Source: Chitinophaga sp. 180180018-3 (GTDB lineage Bacteria; Bacteroidota; Bacteroidia; Chitinophagales; Chitinophagaceae). From it: a DNA stretch of 64,000 nucleotides. How positions within the stretch are numbered: the first letter of the stretch is position 1; each line of letters begins with the position of its first letter. Both the position numbers and the translations under genes were made by a program. Below, piece after piece: positions 27,401-35,026 of this stretch. Below the pieces are notes generated by a model, which ran no database searches, had not been told where the DNA came from, and saw nothing but the letters and a program-made list of their open reading frames with translations. The stretch is taken from positions 2,604,001-2,668,000 of the forward strand of contig NZ_CP140772.1 of the NCBI RefSeq assembly GCF_037893185.1. The letters run 5' to 3'.

Positions 27401-30400
27401 TCGGCAGTTGTTTCTAAAACACAAACGTTTACCTACGCTGAACTGAAGGATCAATCTGATCGCCTATGTGCCTGTTTGCAGCATAAGGGAGTTACAACAG
27501 GTACGATTGTAGCGTTGTTAACTGATCGGTCGGCAGAGATGATTGTTTTTAAGCTGGCGGTACTGAAAGCAGGTGCTGCCTATCTGCCTATTTCTTTAAA
27601 ATATCCCCAATCACGTATTGATTATTTGCTGGATGACAGCGGTGCGGGTCTTGTTTTATGTTCTGCGGAAGTCGCGCAGCAGGTTGGTTCTATGCGCATA
27701 CCTGCCATTACAATGCAGGAAGCACTTGAGAAAGTACATGCATTGCTACCGGTGAATGTTACCACCAACGATGTCGCCTATATTATTTATACATCCGGGT
27801 CTACCGGTCGGCCCAAAGGAGTGATGGTAGAGCACAAGGCAATTAATGCTATGCTCCGCCTGAAAGAAATGCTGAATATACCAGACGGTGTTAATTTCCT
27901 GCAAACTGGTGCAGCGGTATTTGATGCGGCTGTATTTGAGATATGGCACACGTTATTGAGCGGAGGAACGCTTTTCCTGATGGATGAAGAAGATCTGTTC
28001 ATTGCTGATAAATTAGCTCCATTTATCCGCGAGCACCATATAGCATACACTTTCTTTACGCCGGCATTATTCAACCAGCTGGCGGATCAGGATCCATCTG
28101 TATTTAGTGGTATGCAGGGAATTGTACTCGGCGGAGATGTGGTGTCTCCCAAACATTTACGGATGGTAAAGGAGCATAGTCCGGGAGTCCGTATTTTTAA
28201 CGGATACGGTCCTACGGAGAACACGGTTTTTACTACATTCTATGAAATAGAAGATCTCAGAACGGATGATCCTGTGCCTATTGGGAGAACTTTTAATTCG
28301 CCGGTATATGTGTTGGATCAGCATAAACAGTTATTGCCAGTGGGAATTCCAGGTGAGCTGTATATTGGCGGAGATCAATTAGGCAGAGGGTATTTAAATA
28401 ATCCGCAGCTAACATCTGAGCGATTTATTCATAATCCCTTTGGAACGGGCAGATTGTATAAAACGGGTGATATTGTCAAGTGGTTGTCGGATGGTAATAT
28501 CGCATTTATTGGCAGAAGAGATACACAGGTGAAAATAAGGGGGTTTCGTGTAGAAACCGCGGAAATAGAAATTTGTGTCGCTGATTTTCCAGGAATAGAA
28601 GCCGTGGTGGTTGATATACTGTCTGACCAGGATGCTCAGCATTATCTGGTTGCTTGGTTTACTGCCACCACATCTATTTCCCTTTCCCTGATACGACAGC
28701 ATGTTGAGCAGAGACTGCCCTATTATATGATTCCCAGGCATTTTATGCAATTGGAGAAGCTGCCCGTTACGGTAAATGGTAAGATAAACAGGAAGGCGTT
28801 GCCGTTGCCCACTGTGGGGGCTGATAAAACAGATGATGGATTATTTACAACGCTGCAACGGCGTCTGGCGGATATCTGGTGTACTGTGTTACAACTGCCA
28901 GGAGTAGGTTTACACGACGATTTTTTCGAGTTGGGGGGCGATTCTATAAAATCAATCCAGATTTCTATAAAGCTACGGAGCATCGGATATAACATTGATA
29001 TCCGTGATCTTTTCCTTTATCCGACAATAGCGCTAATAAGTCCGCGGGTGAAGGTGATCCGGGAACCGAATGCAGTACCTGAGGCAATGAGTGGTGATCT
29101 TGAATTGTCGCCCGCTCAGAGATGGTTTTTTCATCATCAGCCTGAATATCATGATCATTTCAATCAGCATGTCATGTTATTCCGGCGGGATGGTTTTGAG
29201 GAAGCTGTGATAAGGGAAGCTGTGGAAACAGTATTGTTACATCATGATATTATACAAAGCACTTTTAGCCTGAAAGAGGGTGGGGAGTTTGCAGCTGTGA
29301 TTCATAAACGTAGTAGTGAAGTTGTTACCTTCGAAAAATATGATCTCAAATCGCTGGCTGACGTGGAAAAAGAGATCGAAGTATTGGCTGCTGCGATACA
29401 GTGTACATTAAATATTAAGACTGGCCCATTAGCGGCTTCAGCGCTGTTTAAAACAAATGCAGGTGATCACCTGCTGATAGTAATACATCATCTTGTTATA
29501 GATGCTGTATCCTGGCGTATTTTATTGGAACAGTTAGATACAGTTTATGGTCAGCTTCTGCAAAAGGCGCCGGTTGTTATGCCAGCAAAAAGCAATGCTT
29601 ACGCTACGTGGACGGCACGATTAAAAGAATATACTATCAGTCTGCTGGATACGGGCCGGGATCGGACCGAGTTAGCATATTGGGAGGAGCTGAACATACC
29701 CGGGGCAGCGGTATTGGATAAAGCGTCAATCCTGCAGGAGCGGATGGAAGAAGATACCCTGATTATAACAACGGTACTTGATCCTGTCCGAACCGGGCAG
29801 CTATTAAAAAATAGCCATCGTGCTTACAATACAAGAGTACAGGATCTTTTGCTGGCAGCCCTTGGGATAGCTCTGAAAGCATGGACCGGCGAAGAAAAGT
29901 TCGTAGTTAATCAAGAGGCGCATGGGAGAGAATCCCTGTTTGCTGATATCGATATAACAGCTGTAGTGGGATGGTTTACATGTATGTTTCCCGTAATGTT
30001 AGATGTATCTGACGCAAATGATATTGGCTTTTATATTAGAAATATCAAGGAATATCAACGCAGGATTCCGCATAACGGCATTGGATATAATCTGATCCGG
30101 TATGCTACCGGATCACGGTCGGACCATGCTGTCTGGAATATAATGCCCGAGATCAGTTTCAATTATCTGGGCCAACTGGATAATCTGGCGCTGAACCACT
30201 TCACGAGATCAGGACTGTCGGGGGGGAGTGCATTTGATGGCCGGTTGAAGAGCTTGTTCCCGCTGAATATAAATTGTTTGGTGGAAGACGGACTACTGAA
30301 GATATATACCGGATATAACAAAAAGGAATTCACTACGGCAAGTATACAGGTATTTGCACAGGAATTTATTGCAGCATTGGAGGAAGTTATTGAACATTGT

Positions 30401-33400
30401 GTAACTGCTGCCACCAGGCAGACTCCCAGTGACTGCGATGCCGCCTTGAGTATAACAGAATTTGATAGTATACAGGAAATTATACGAATGGCCGTAGGCG
30501 ACGGGCGTACGATACAGAAGGTGTTGGATTTATCTCCTATGCAGGAAGGTCTTTTGTTTTACCATCTCTATGGACCATCACCTACCGCTTATTTTGTACA
30601 ATTAGTATTTGATATCGAAGAAGCCCTTGATCCGACCATTTTTATCGAAAGCATAAGACTGCTAAGTACCCGTCATGAAATACTGCGTACACGGATAGTA
30701 ACCACCGGCTTTTCCCAACCCCGGCAAGTGGTATTATCAGGTAATATTACTGAGATCAGTTACCTGGATCTTTCGGAAATGGATGAAAGCGCCCGGTCAG
30801 CTGTCGTCGCAGATAAAGTACAGGGCGACCTGGCAGATGGATTTGATCTGTTAAACAATGATTTGCTGCGTGTGACATTGATAAAAACAGCAACAGACAG
30901 CTATTCGGTGATATGGAGTTTTCACCATATTATTATGGACGGGTGGTGCCTGAGTATACTATTGGAGGAATTGAAGGCCATATATAATGGGTTGCTTCAC
31001 CAGTGTCTTCCCGTACTTAAGAACGCCGCGCAGTATTCCACGTATTTGAAATGGCTGTCGGCACAGGATAAGAAAACTGAAATGGCGTTCTGGTCTGGTT
31101 ATTTATCTGGCGTCAGTGAAATTGCTGTATTGCCGGGCAGGCATAGTCTGGTTACAGCGTATAAGAATGCGGTTCAGACTACAATATTGGATAGTAATAC
31201 TTTTGCTGCAATACAGGAAGCAGCCAGGCAGGCAGGCGTTACGCTGAATATGTTGGTTCAAATGGCATGGTTGCTGCTTTTGTCGAAATTGAACAACAAT
31301 GATGATATTACTTTTGGGGCAGTTGTATCTGGCCGTCCTGATGAGGTGGAGGGGATAGATACCATGATCGGTCTTTTCATTAACACAGTGCCTGTTCGTA
31401 TAAAAATAGCAGAAGACGATACCATAAGCAGTCTGCTGAAAAAAGTGATGGAAAACCATCTCCGGTGTGCTCCCCATCAGCACTATGCCTTAGCTGATAT
31501 ATTAGAAACGTCTGAGTTCAAGAGCCGGTTGATCAGCCATTTACTCATTTTTGAAAATTATCCCGAAATAAGTAAAAGGGGAACAGCTGAAGGAACGCTG
31601 TTTAAAATTTCCGGCTCCAGTACTTACGAAGAAACCAATTATGATTTTAACCTGCTGATACATCCTTTTCGGGATGATATGAAAGTGAGTGCGTATTATA
31701 ATGAACTGGCATTTGAGCCTCAGCAGGTGGAAAGAACGATACAACAGTTTGTACAGGTGCTGGAAGCGATTGCCCGTAATCCGTCACAAAAGGTGAGTGA
31801 AATAGCTATTATTAGCGATGCGGAAAGCAGGGAGATACTGGAGGTATTTAACAAAACAGAAGCGATCCCGTCGCCGGCAAGCAGTATATGTTCGCTGTTG
31901 GAACAGCAGGCGTTGAAAAATGGCGGCCGTATTGCTCTCTCGTATCTTGATCGGCAGATTGATTATCTATCGCTGAATATTGCGGCCCGTAAGCTGGGTA
32001 ATTATCTCCGGAGCAGAGGAGCCGGACCTGGTAGGAGAATTGCCATAAAGATGAACCGATCCATAGAAATGATGATTGCAGTTTATGGTGTGCTGAACGC
32101 TGGCGCAGCATATGTACCGATTGGTATGGATTTCCCGAGAGAACGTATTCAGTATATTTTGTCGGACAGTAGTGCTGTGATATTACTTTGCGATGAAGCG
32201 ACTGATCAATATGAAGGAGTGGAATGCCTTTGCATGAAAGATGGATTTTATGGATCAGCATCTGAACAACAGCCGGCAATTGTTTCATCAGACGCACTGG
32301 CCTATATAATGTATACATCAGGCTCTACGGGTAAACCCAAAGGAGTAATGGTTACACATGCAAATATATTAAACACCCTGACCTGCCTGGCTAGCCGTTA
32401 TCCCATGCTGCCCGATGACAGGTACCTGTTTAAAACCCCTTTCATTTTTGATGTATGTATACAGGAGTTATTTGTGACTTTGTATACGGGGAATTGCCTG
32501 GTAATATTACAGCAGGGACTGGAGAAGGATCCTTACGATATATTGTCTGCGGTACATCGTAATGCCATTACACATTTGTGTCTGGTACCATCGTTATTCA
32601 ATGTACTTGCAGATATACTGGACAACGAGCTGGCGCAGCAACTGCTGAGTGTAAAATATTTATTTGTTGGAGGAGAGGTGATGCAGGGAGCTGCTGTTAG
32701 AAAATTCCGGCGATTAAATAAGACGACTCAGTTAATTAACGCCTACGGCCCCACGGAAGCCAGCATTTATGCTAGTCTTTTTAACCTGGAGGAATGGGAC
32801 GAAGTGTCACCAATACCTATAGGCAGGCCAGTTAGCAACATGAAAGTACTTGTACTGGGGGCCGGAAGAAAAATGCAGCCAATAGGGGTGGAAGGTGAAA
32901 TATTTATCTCCGGGCCAGGCATTGCAGCTGGCTATTTGAATAATGAATCGCTTACAGAGGCTGCTTTTATAGATGACCAATACTATGGAAATGGCCGCTT
33001 GTATAAGACAGGTGATATGGGAAAATGGATGCCATCAGGAGTATTGGCCTATACCGGTAGAAAGGATGAACAGATCAAATTGCGTGGCTTACGTATAGAG
33101 TTGGGAGAAATAGAAGCAGTGTTGAATAGTTTTTGCGGCATTGGAACAAGCGTCGTGTTGGTTACTAACACTAATAATAACCCGAATATTTGTGCCTGGT
33201 ATACCGGCAGTGATAAACTTGATGTAAGAGATCTTAAGCATCACCTGCTGAAACAGTTACCGGATTATATGGTGCCGTCGCGTTTTATTCATATAGCGAG
33301 CATCCCATTAACATCTGGCGGGAAAGTGAATAAACCGGCACTGTTGGAATTGCCGGAAACGATATCGCCGGCTACTGTAGGGGATATGGGGGTGAATGTA

Positions 33401-34999
33401 GACGTCGCTGGCAGTGTTGAACGGAAATTGATAAAAATATGGGCGCATATTTTGAAAATCGACCCACAGAATATCCGTTTGTCAGATCATTTCTTTGAAA
33501 AAGGAGGACATTCTATTAAGGCAATTTATTTACTGGCTACTATCAGGAAGGAATTCAATACCCATCTTTCCCTGGAAGAGCTTTACAGATACCCTGTTGT
33601 AAAAGAGCTGGCCAGGCATATTGGCGTCAGCAGGCAACAAAACGGAGTGGGCATTAAGCGGGCGGAAAGAAAGGAATATTATCCACTATCACCTTCCCAA
33701 CGAAGGATCTATTATTTCCAGGCGTTGAATCCTGAAAGCATAGCCTATAATATGCCTCAGATGATAAATATTGGCCTTGAAGTGACATTAGACCGCCTGC
33801 AACAGGTTCTTCAATATATCATTCGCGCGCATGATAGCTTTCGGTTATCATTTTCAATGATAGATAATATACCGGTACAAAAATTACATGAAGAAATCGA
33901 GCTGAAAATTGACTACTATACGGCTGGCAATGAGCAGGATCTGTCGGTTATCAGGAAACAGTTTATTCGCCCGTTTGATCTTAGTGCGGCCCCACTTATT
34001 CGTATAGGCGTTATAGAAATGAAGGATGCCAGGAAATTGATGATTGATGTACATCATATCATATACGACGGTACATCACAGCATATTGTGGGAGAAGAGT
34101 TCCTGAAATTATTATATGATGAATTAGCGCCAGTTTATACGTCGTTGGCATACATTGATTATGTAGCGTGGATGAAATCATCGGGTTACAAAGCCCGGAT
34201 GGCTGATCAGGAAAGATTCTGGAAAAATGTATTTAGCAGGGAGCCTGTTTTACTATCGCTGCCGGCAGACCATCCTTTGCCGTCTGGTAATGGCTATACA
34301 GGAGCAATGATTCGCTTTCAGGCGGATAAGCAGACAGTTGAGAATGTATTTCAGTTTGCTGAAACCAGGCAGGTTTCGTTGTTTACCTTCATTTTTTCTG
34401 TATTTAATGTTCTTCTTGCGAAACTTGCAGGGCAGGAGGATATTATCATAGGCGTCCCTGTAGCAGGGAGGCCGGAGATAGAATTTGAGACAGTCGTTGG
34501 CATGTTTGTTAACTATCTTGCAATTAGAAGTGAAGTGAAAATGGAAGCAACTTTTGCTGAGTTTATGGCAGATACCAAGGCAAATATCCTGCAGTGTTTT
34601 GATAACCAGGATTATCAGTACGACAATTTGCTGGATACGCTGCAAATCCGTTCCGTAAAAGGCAGGAATCCGTTATTTGACGTGGTTTGCAACTATATAG
34701 ATACAGAAAATGAAGCTGATAATTTTAATATAGTTGAGAACTGGAACAAATGGGAAAGGGAAACCGCAACCGCTAAAAATAATCTTATCCTGCGCGTCAT
34801 AAAAGTTGGTAACAATCTGCTTTTTGAGTTCGAGTATGCTGTTCCAATGTTTAAGGAACAAACCATCCGGAATTTTGTGAATTACCTGCTGACATTGATT
34901 GAAGAGAGCCTGGAATATCCGGATAATCGTATCTCATCATTAAAAATGGTTGTCGGTAAACATAGCCAGGCAGATCTGCTACGGGCGGGATTGAAATAG
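18401..34999 (+). CDS. Giant hybrid NRPS-PKS: C-A-PCP-KS-AT-KR-ACP-C-A-PCP-E-C-A-PCP-C
   Basis: About 5530 residues; ATG 18401 is preferred over TTG 18380. In order: D-accepting C (HHILFDG ~141); A1 (~602), code DILQLGVVWK, probably Gly; PCP (Ser ~991); KS (HSACSTS, Cys ~1216; ETHGTGT; KTNIGH); AT (GHSMGE, Ser ~1660; GAHS where HAFH or YASH is usual); KR (TGGLSGVG ~2184; SSIAS; Tyr-xxx-Asn ~2327); ACP (Ser ~2484); C (HHIATDG ~2663); A2 (~3127), code DAFFVGGVFK, hydrophobic but uncertain; PCP (~3515); E (HHLVIDA ~3696, EAHGRE); D-accepting C (HHIIMDG ~4175); A3 (~4635), code DVQCFGAIYK, unassigned; PCP (~5038); C-terminal C (HHIIYDG ~5218). It should extend acyl-D-Asn with one residue, a beta-hydroxy ketide unit and two more residues. 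The last C donates to the A-first protein at 39660. The AT is the natural user of the hydroxymalonyl-ACP made by 12586-15881. Confidence 0.95.
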   Translation: MTTKNIEDIIGLTPLQEGILFHYLVDKESDLYYELISLDISGSFEKDIFMKAWQQVVDHNEMLRVLFKWENIKAPVQVIYTTASPNLQFYDFSKEGDPETALADLMMQMKQCRFDLQVETPLLIALCKLKEPEYKLIILSHHILFDGWSTGILLKSFFHFYRSLDAGEVIELSAKNKFKEYVRFLKARPADSTFWSDYLKELQIAPLSRARSLSLQETGATDHLQFTLEPALVKNLQRLLSQQHLTLAACLYGCWALTIGVYSGSTDVVTGTTVSGRNVPIKGVGDIVGLFINTVPLRVKVHGEISGIGFLKEVAASLLTREGHEHTSLALIKQLSGIEQGALLFESLVVIENYPLDFKQNSIAGGFTLNDFNYHQRTNYPLTLTIYPSHDSVSLKLSYNAGLYGRELAAALMASFERIIRHVVVAPHTLVKDMPVLSEADMNEFLQESASPDMPLSGESIHAIIERNCKKHPDKVSILFNGERFTYGYLSEKAEFIARVLVAKGIIKGTVVGIYLERSPEIIVSMLAILRAGGAYLPIDPSLPAERIKYMLEDAGVECVLVSQFTNEDIDSSYGKINVEELSDNLPVADVLPEVLPSDSAYIIYTSGSTGKPKGVIIRHGSVVNFVAGMVSIIPFTEEVRFLSLTTLSFDIFVLETLLPLMNGHTICLGNKLEQKDPVLAGSMLLEKEVTLVQFTPSQLSAFMAEQRFRDGLQQVEFLLLGGEPLTQDLFEEIKAVYKGKIYNVYGPTETTVWTSVSDLTQKNSIDIGQPVVNTNMLILDDNLRVVPLGVQGTLYIGGQGLAKGYLNSPELTAQKFISHPYFPGRQLYNTGDLVIRNVDRQFEFIGRKDTQVKIRGYRIELGEIEFHLQQHPFLSAVAVLSRERDGAGHLYAFYVTTGPVLVSELKDYLGQFLPEYMVPSFFIQLEAMPLTANGKTDRKELAAYEGRIAENINVEPHTALESELVAIWKELLKIDKIGITDSFFDAGGTSLLSVRLVSQLNKKFQSDLSVVDIFEHTTIRKLAKRMLKTGQLSVADTLSVGDCRAEYDDDIAVIGMAGRFPGSQDITAFWNSLKEGRECISFFSDDKLIQPGSADTQHVGAKGRLEAAEYFDAAFFGYTPLEAIHMDPQMRIFHEITWEALEHAGYDPFSYKGAIGVYAGATPNNRFESEILLTEQTTFSEKWNAMQYADKDFLSTRISYKLNLKGPSFTIHSACSTSLVAIDLACNELRSGKCDIALAGGISITFYDEEGYQYTEGMIFSPDGHCRAFDKEARGTVGGNGGGVVVLKSLKRALKDGDHILAVILGTAVNNDGNDKAGYTAPGVTGQEQVIRAALRNARIDPATVSYIETHGTGTPIGDVIEIEALKRGYGDGEKQRCAIGSVKTNIGHLDVAAGVAGFIKTVLALQHQELPPSLHFTAPNPALDLLTSRFYVNATAKQWERTGTPLRAAVTSLGLGGTNVHVILEEAAVKKEPERPVNPAETLLLSANSPDSLDSLTTKFANYLQDNPEINFSDVAYTLQTGRKHFRYRRSIPCTNVRDAVTSLIGQQYSTTALPKEDSAIIFMFSGQGTQYIDMGLELYKYLAEFRVIIDGLFDKLKILSNDDFLNVLYPGLFQERLSEDIQHDTYYLQPVIFIFQYGLATLLNSWGVKPVAMAGHSMGEYTAACLSGVFSVDDALKLLLKRGELMKKTREGRMMSVNISEADLRPWLGPGVDLAALNAPGFCVVSGEADVMETLAKSFNEAGIETLNFNVRLGAHSLLMDPILEDFRRAAEGIVYHDPVIPFISGVSGSWIMAAEAKSPQYWTDHIRKPTMFHDGLNKLIATYENAVFLQVGAGRELCLFVERNNNRKPGQVVANLIKRKQDPVSDLYYLNKQLGEIWSNGGYIDWEAFHRHAPRQRVPLPTYAFERHLFPVSKGMQPILRSLPPVTNAADSLYIPSWKNTINGTGKITQRYTTILIFTDDEEIGSVLSDRLSVCTGQIIYAAKGNTFKRTAAYSYEMNPVDPSHYSLLLEELLKEGLLPDLIIHLWNVTGEGKIADPLQVQQSLDTGYYSVCALGVALENIISTDEKTTLLVITDHMQYVAGDILLEPGKAPVMAAVDGLNIECTKICCKSIDVSLDANTVLNRGVILAGIIVEELSIIATDTFVVYRGRERMIRHFEPAAVVKKDNSIFRPAGTILLTGGLSGVGFEIAKHLIGEDIVLVIVGRVGIDQESQQQKRFRELKSAHQHVHYFSCDVSDANATAVMIDAVQSAHGKINGVLHAAGIPGGNVLQRLDTATSAKVLAPKINGVLNLYHCLKNQALDFFMLFSSIASITPYLGQTDYCAANHFLDAFAGYTRLSNGPQLMSVNWDRWINVGMAVNAEQQHYRLSGEQLEGGISVRDNIIIFDKILQAGYFHLVVSSIPLMQRIHDNREQVNKKESLLSSVIVNATSQVNRSGLSAVYVAVTNDYERALLEFWEDILGYRNIGVEDDFFELGGDSLRATILLAKIFKAFQVKIPLVDFLQQSTISKTAARIHHSSRMAFYDISPQEKSDSYPLSPSQRRLYLMQKWDPAMVAYNETEIFRLRGFVDEVKVKAALQTLVNRHESLRTTFEVLEEQERQIVKDNVIIEIEIKEAVSDEDAFIRDFVQPFDLATEIPFRVALIKRDAEDYLLLIDMHHIATDGFSRNLLLADFMHIYQGIDLSPVSIHPKDYAIWCLGKQYSAEIEKQAAYWKNQFKEAWSPLQLPIDYSRSALPTYEGDSILFEISSSVMDNIRTIARQNNTNEYMVLLSVYFIFLSKIYDQQEVIVGTPVSGRNHDGLSHSIGMFVNTLPLRCRIDTGMQFTEFINQVKNCALNAIENQDYQLESIIMDLDIPMYNGVNPLFDTVFVYNDVSFSSAVVENIEISSYPQKRRVSKFDLSLYVHCNDMKASSFEFFYKTSLFKRATVLQFSKCLTQLLESVSVQPIALISELSMLSEDVRARIMTVFNPASPKEQCDKTVHVRFDERVSLHPGLSAVVSKTQTFTYAELKDQSDRLCACLQHKGVTTGTIVALLTDRSAEMIVFKLAVLKAGAAYLPISLKYPQSRIDYLLDDSGAGLVLCSAEVAQQVGSMRIPAITMQEALEKVHALLPVNVTTNDVAYIIYTSGSTGRPKGVMVEHKAINAMLRLKEMLNIPDGVNFLQTGAAVFDAAVFEIWHTLLSGGTLFLMDEEDLFIADKLAPFIREHHIAYTFFTPALFNQLADQDPSVFSGMQGIVLGGDVVSPKHLRMVKEHSPGVRIFNGYGPTENTVFTTFYEIEDLRTDDPVPIGRTFNSPVYVLDQHKQLLPVGIPGELYIGGDQLGRGYLNNPQLTSERFIHNPFGTGRLYKTGDIVKWLSDGNIAFIGRRDTQVKIRGFRVETAEIEICVADFPGIEAVVVDILSDQDAQHYLVAWFTATTSISLSLIRQHVEQRLPYYMIPRHFMQLEKLPVTVNGKINRKALPLPTVGADKTDDGLFTTLQRRLADIWCTVLQLPGVGLHDDFFELGGDSIKSIQISIKLRSIGYNIDIRDLFLYPTIALISPRVKVIREPNAVPEAMSGDLELSPAQRWFFHHQPEYHDHFNQHVMLFRRDGFEEAVIREAVETVLLHHDIIQSTFSLKEGGEFAAVIHKRSSEVVTFEKYDLKSLADVEKEIEVLAAAIQCTLNIKTGPLAASALFKTNAGDHLLIVIHHLVIDAVSWRILLEQLDTVYGQLLQKAPVVMPAKSNAYATWTARLKEYTISLLDTGRDRTELAYWEELNIPGAAVLDKASILQERMEEDTLIITTVLDPVRTGQLLKNSHRAYNTRVQDLLLAALGIALKAWTGEEKFVVNQEAHGRESLFADIDITAVVGWFTCMFPVMLDVSDANDIGFYIRNIKEYQRRIPHNGIGYNLIRYATGSRSDHAVWNIMPEISFNYLGQLDNLALNHFTRSGLSGGSAFDGRLKSLFPLNINCLVEDGLLKIYTGYNKKEFTTASIQVFAQEFIAALEEVIEHCVTAATRQTPSDCDAALSITEFDSIQEIIRMAVGDGRTIQKVLDLSPMQEGLLFYHLYGPSPTAYFVQLVFDIEEALDPTIFIESIRLLSTRHEILRTRIVTTGFSQPRQVVLSGNITEISYLDLSEMDESARSAVVADKVQGDLADGFDLLNNDLLRVTLIKTATDSYSVIWSFHHIIMDGWCLSILLEELKAIYNGLLHQCLPVLKNAAQYSTYLKWLSAQDKKTEMAFWSGYLSGVSEIAVLPGRHSLVTAYKNAVQTTILDSNTFAAIQEAARQAGVTLNMLVQMAWLLLLSKLNNNDDITFGAVVSGRPDEVEGIDTMIGLFINTVPVRIKIAEDDTISSLLKKVMENHLRCAPHQHYALADILETSEFKSRLISHLLIFENYPEISKRGTAEGTLFKISGSSTYEETNYDFNLLIHPFRDDMKVSAYYNELAFEPQQVERTIQQFVQVLEAIARNPSQKVSEIAIISDAESREILEVFNKTEAIPSPASSICSLLEQQALKNGGRIALSYLDRQIDYLSLNIAARKLGNYLRSRGAGPGRRIAIKMNRSIEMMIAVYGVLNAGAAYVPIGMDFPRERIQYILSDSSAVILLCDEATDQYEGVECLCMKDGFYGSASEQQPAIVSSDALAYIMYTSGSTGKPKGVMVTHANILNTLTCLASRYPMLPDDRYLFKTPFIFDVCIQELFVTLYTGNCLVILQQGLEKDPYDILSAVHRNAITHLCLVPSLFNVLADILDNELAQQLLSVKYLFVGGEVMQGAAVRKFRRLNKTTQLINAYGPTEASIYASLFNLEEWDEVSPIPIGRPVSNMKVLVLGAGRKMQPIGVEGEIFISGPGIAAGYLNNESLTEAAFIDDQYYGNGRLYKTGDMGKWMPSGVLAYTGRKDEQIKLRGLRIELGEIEAVLNSFCGIGTSVVLVTNTNNNPNICAWYTGSDKLDVRDLKHHLLKQLPDYMVPSRFIHIASIPLTSGGKVNKPALLELPETISPATVGDMGVNVDVAGSVERKLIKIWAHILKIDPQNIRLSDHFFEKGGHSIKAIYLLATIRKEFNTHLSLEELYRYPVVKELARHIGVSRQQNGVGIKRAERKEYYPLSPSQRRIYYFQALNPESIAYNMPQMINIGLEVTLDRLQQVLQYIIRAHDSFRLSFSMIDNIPVQKLHEEIELKIDYYTAGNEQDLSVIRKQFIRPFDLSAAPLIRIGVIEMKDARKLMIDVHHIIYDGTSQHIVGEEFLKLLYDELAPVYTSLAYIDYVAWMKSSGYKARMADQERFWKNVFSREPVLLSLPADHPLPSGNGYTGAMIRFQADKQTVENVFQFAETRQVSLFTFIFSVFNVLLAKLAGQEDIIIGVPVAGRPEIEFETVVGMFVNYLAIRSEVKMEATFAEFMADTKANILQCFDNQDYQYDNLLDTLQIRSVKGRNPLFDVVCNYIDTENEADNFNIVENWNKWERETATAKNNLILRVIKVGNNLLFEFEYAVPMFKEQTIRNFVNYLLTLIEESLEYPDNRISSLKMVVGKHSQADLLRAGLK

Positions 35000-35026
35000 A
35001 AAATTTCATTAATCTTAGTTAACATC

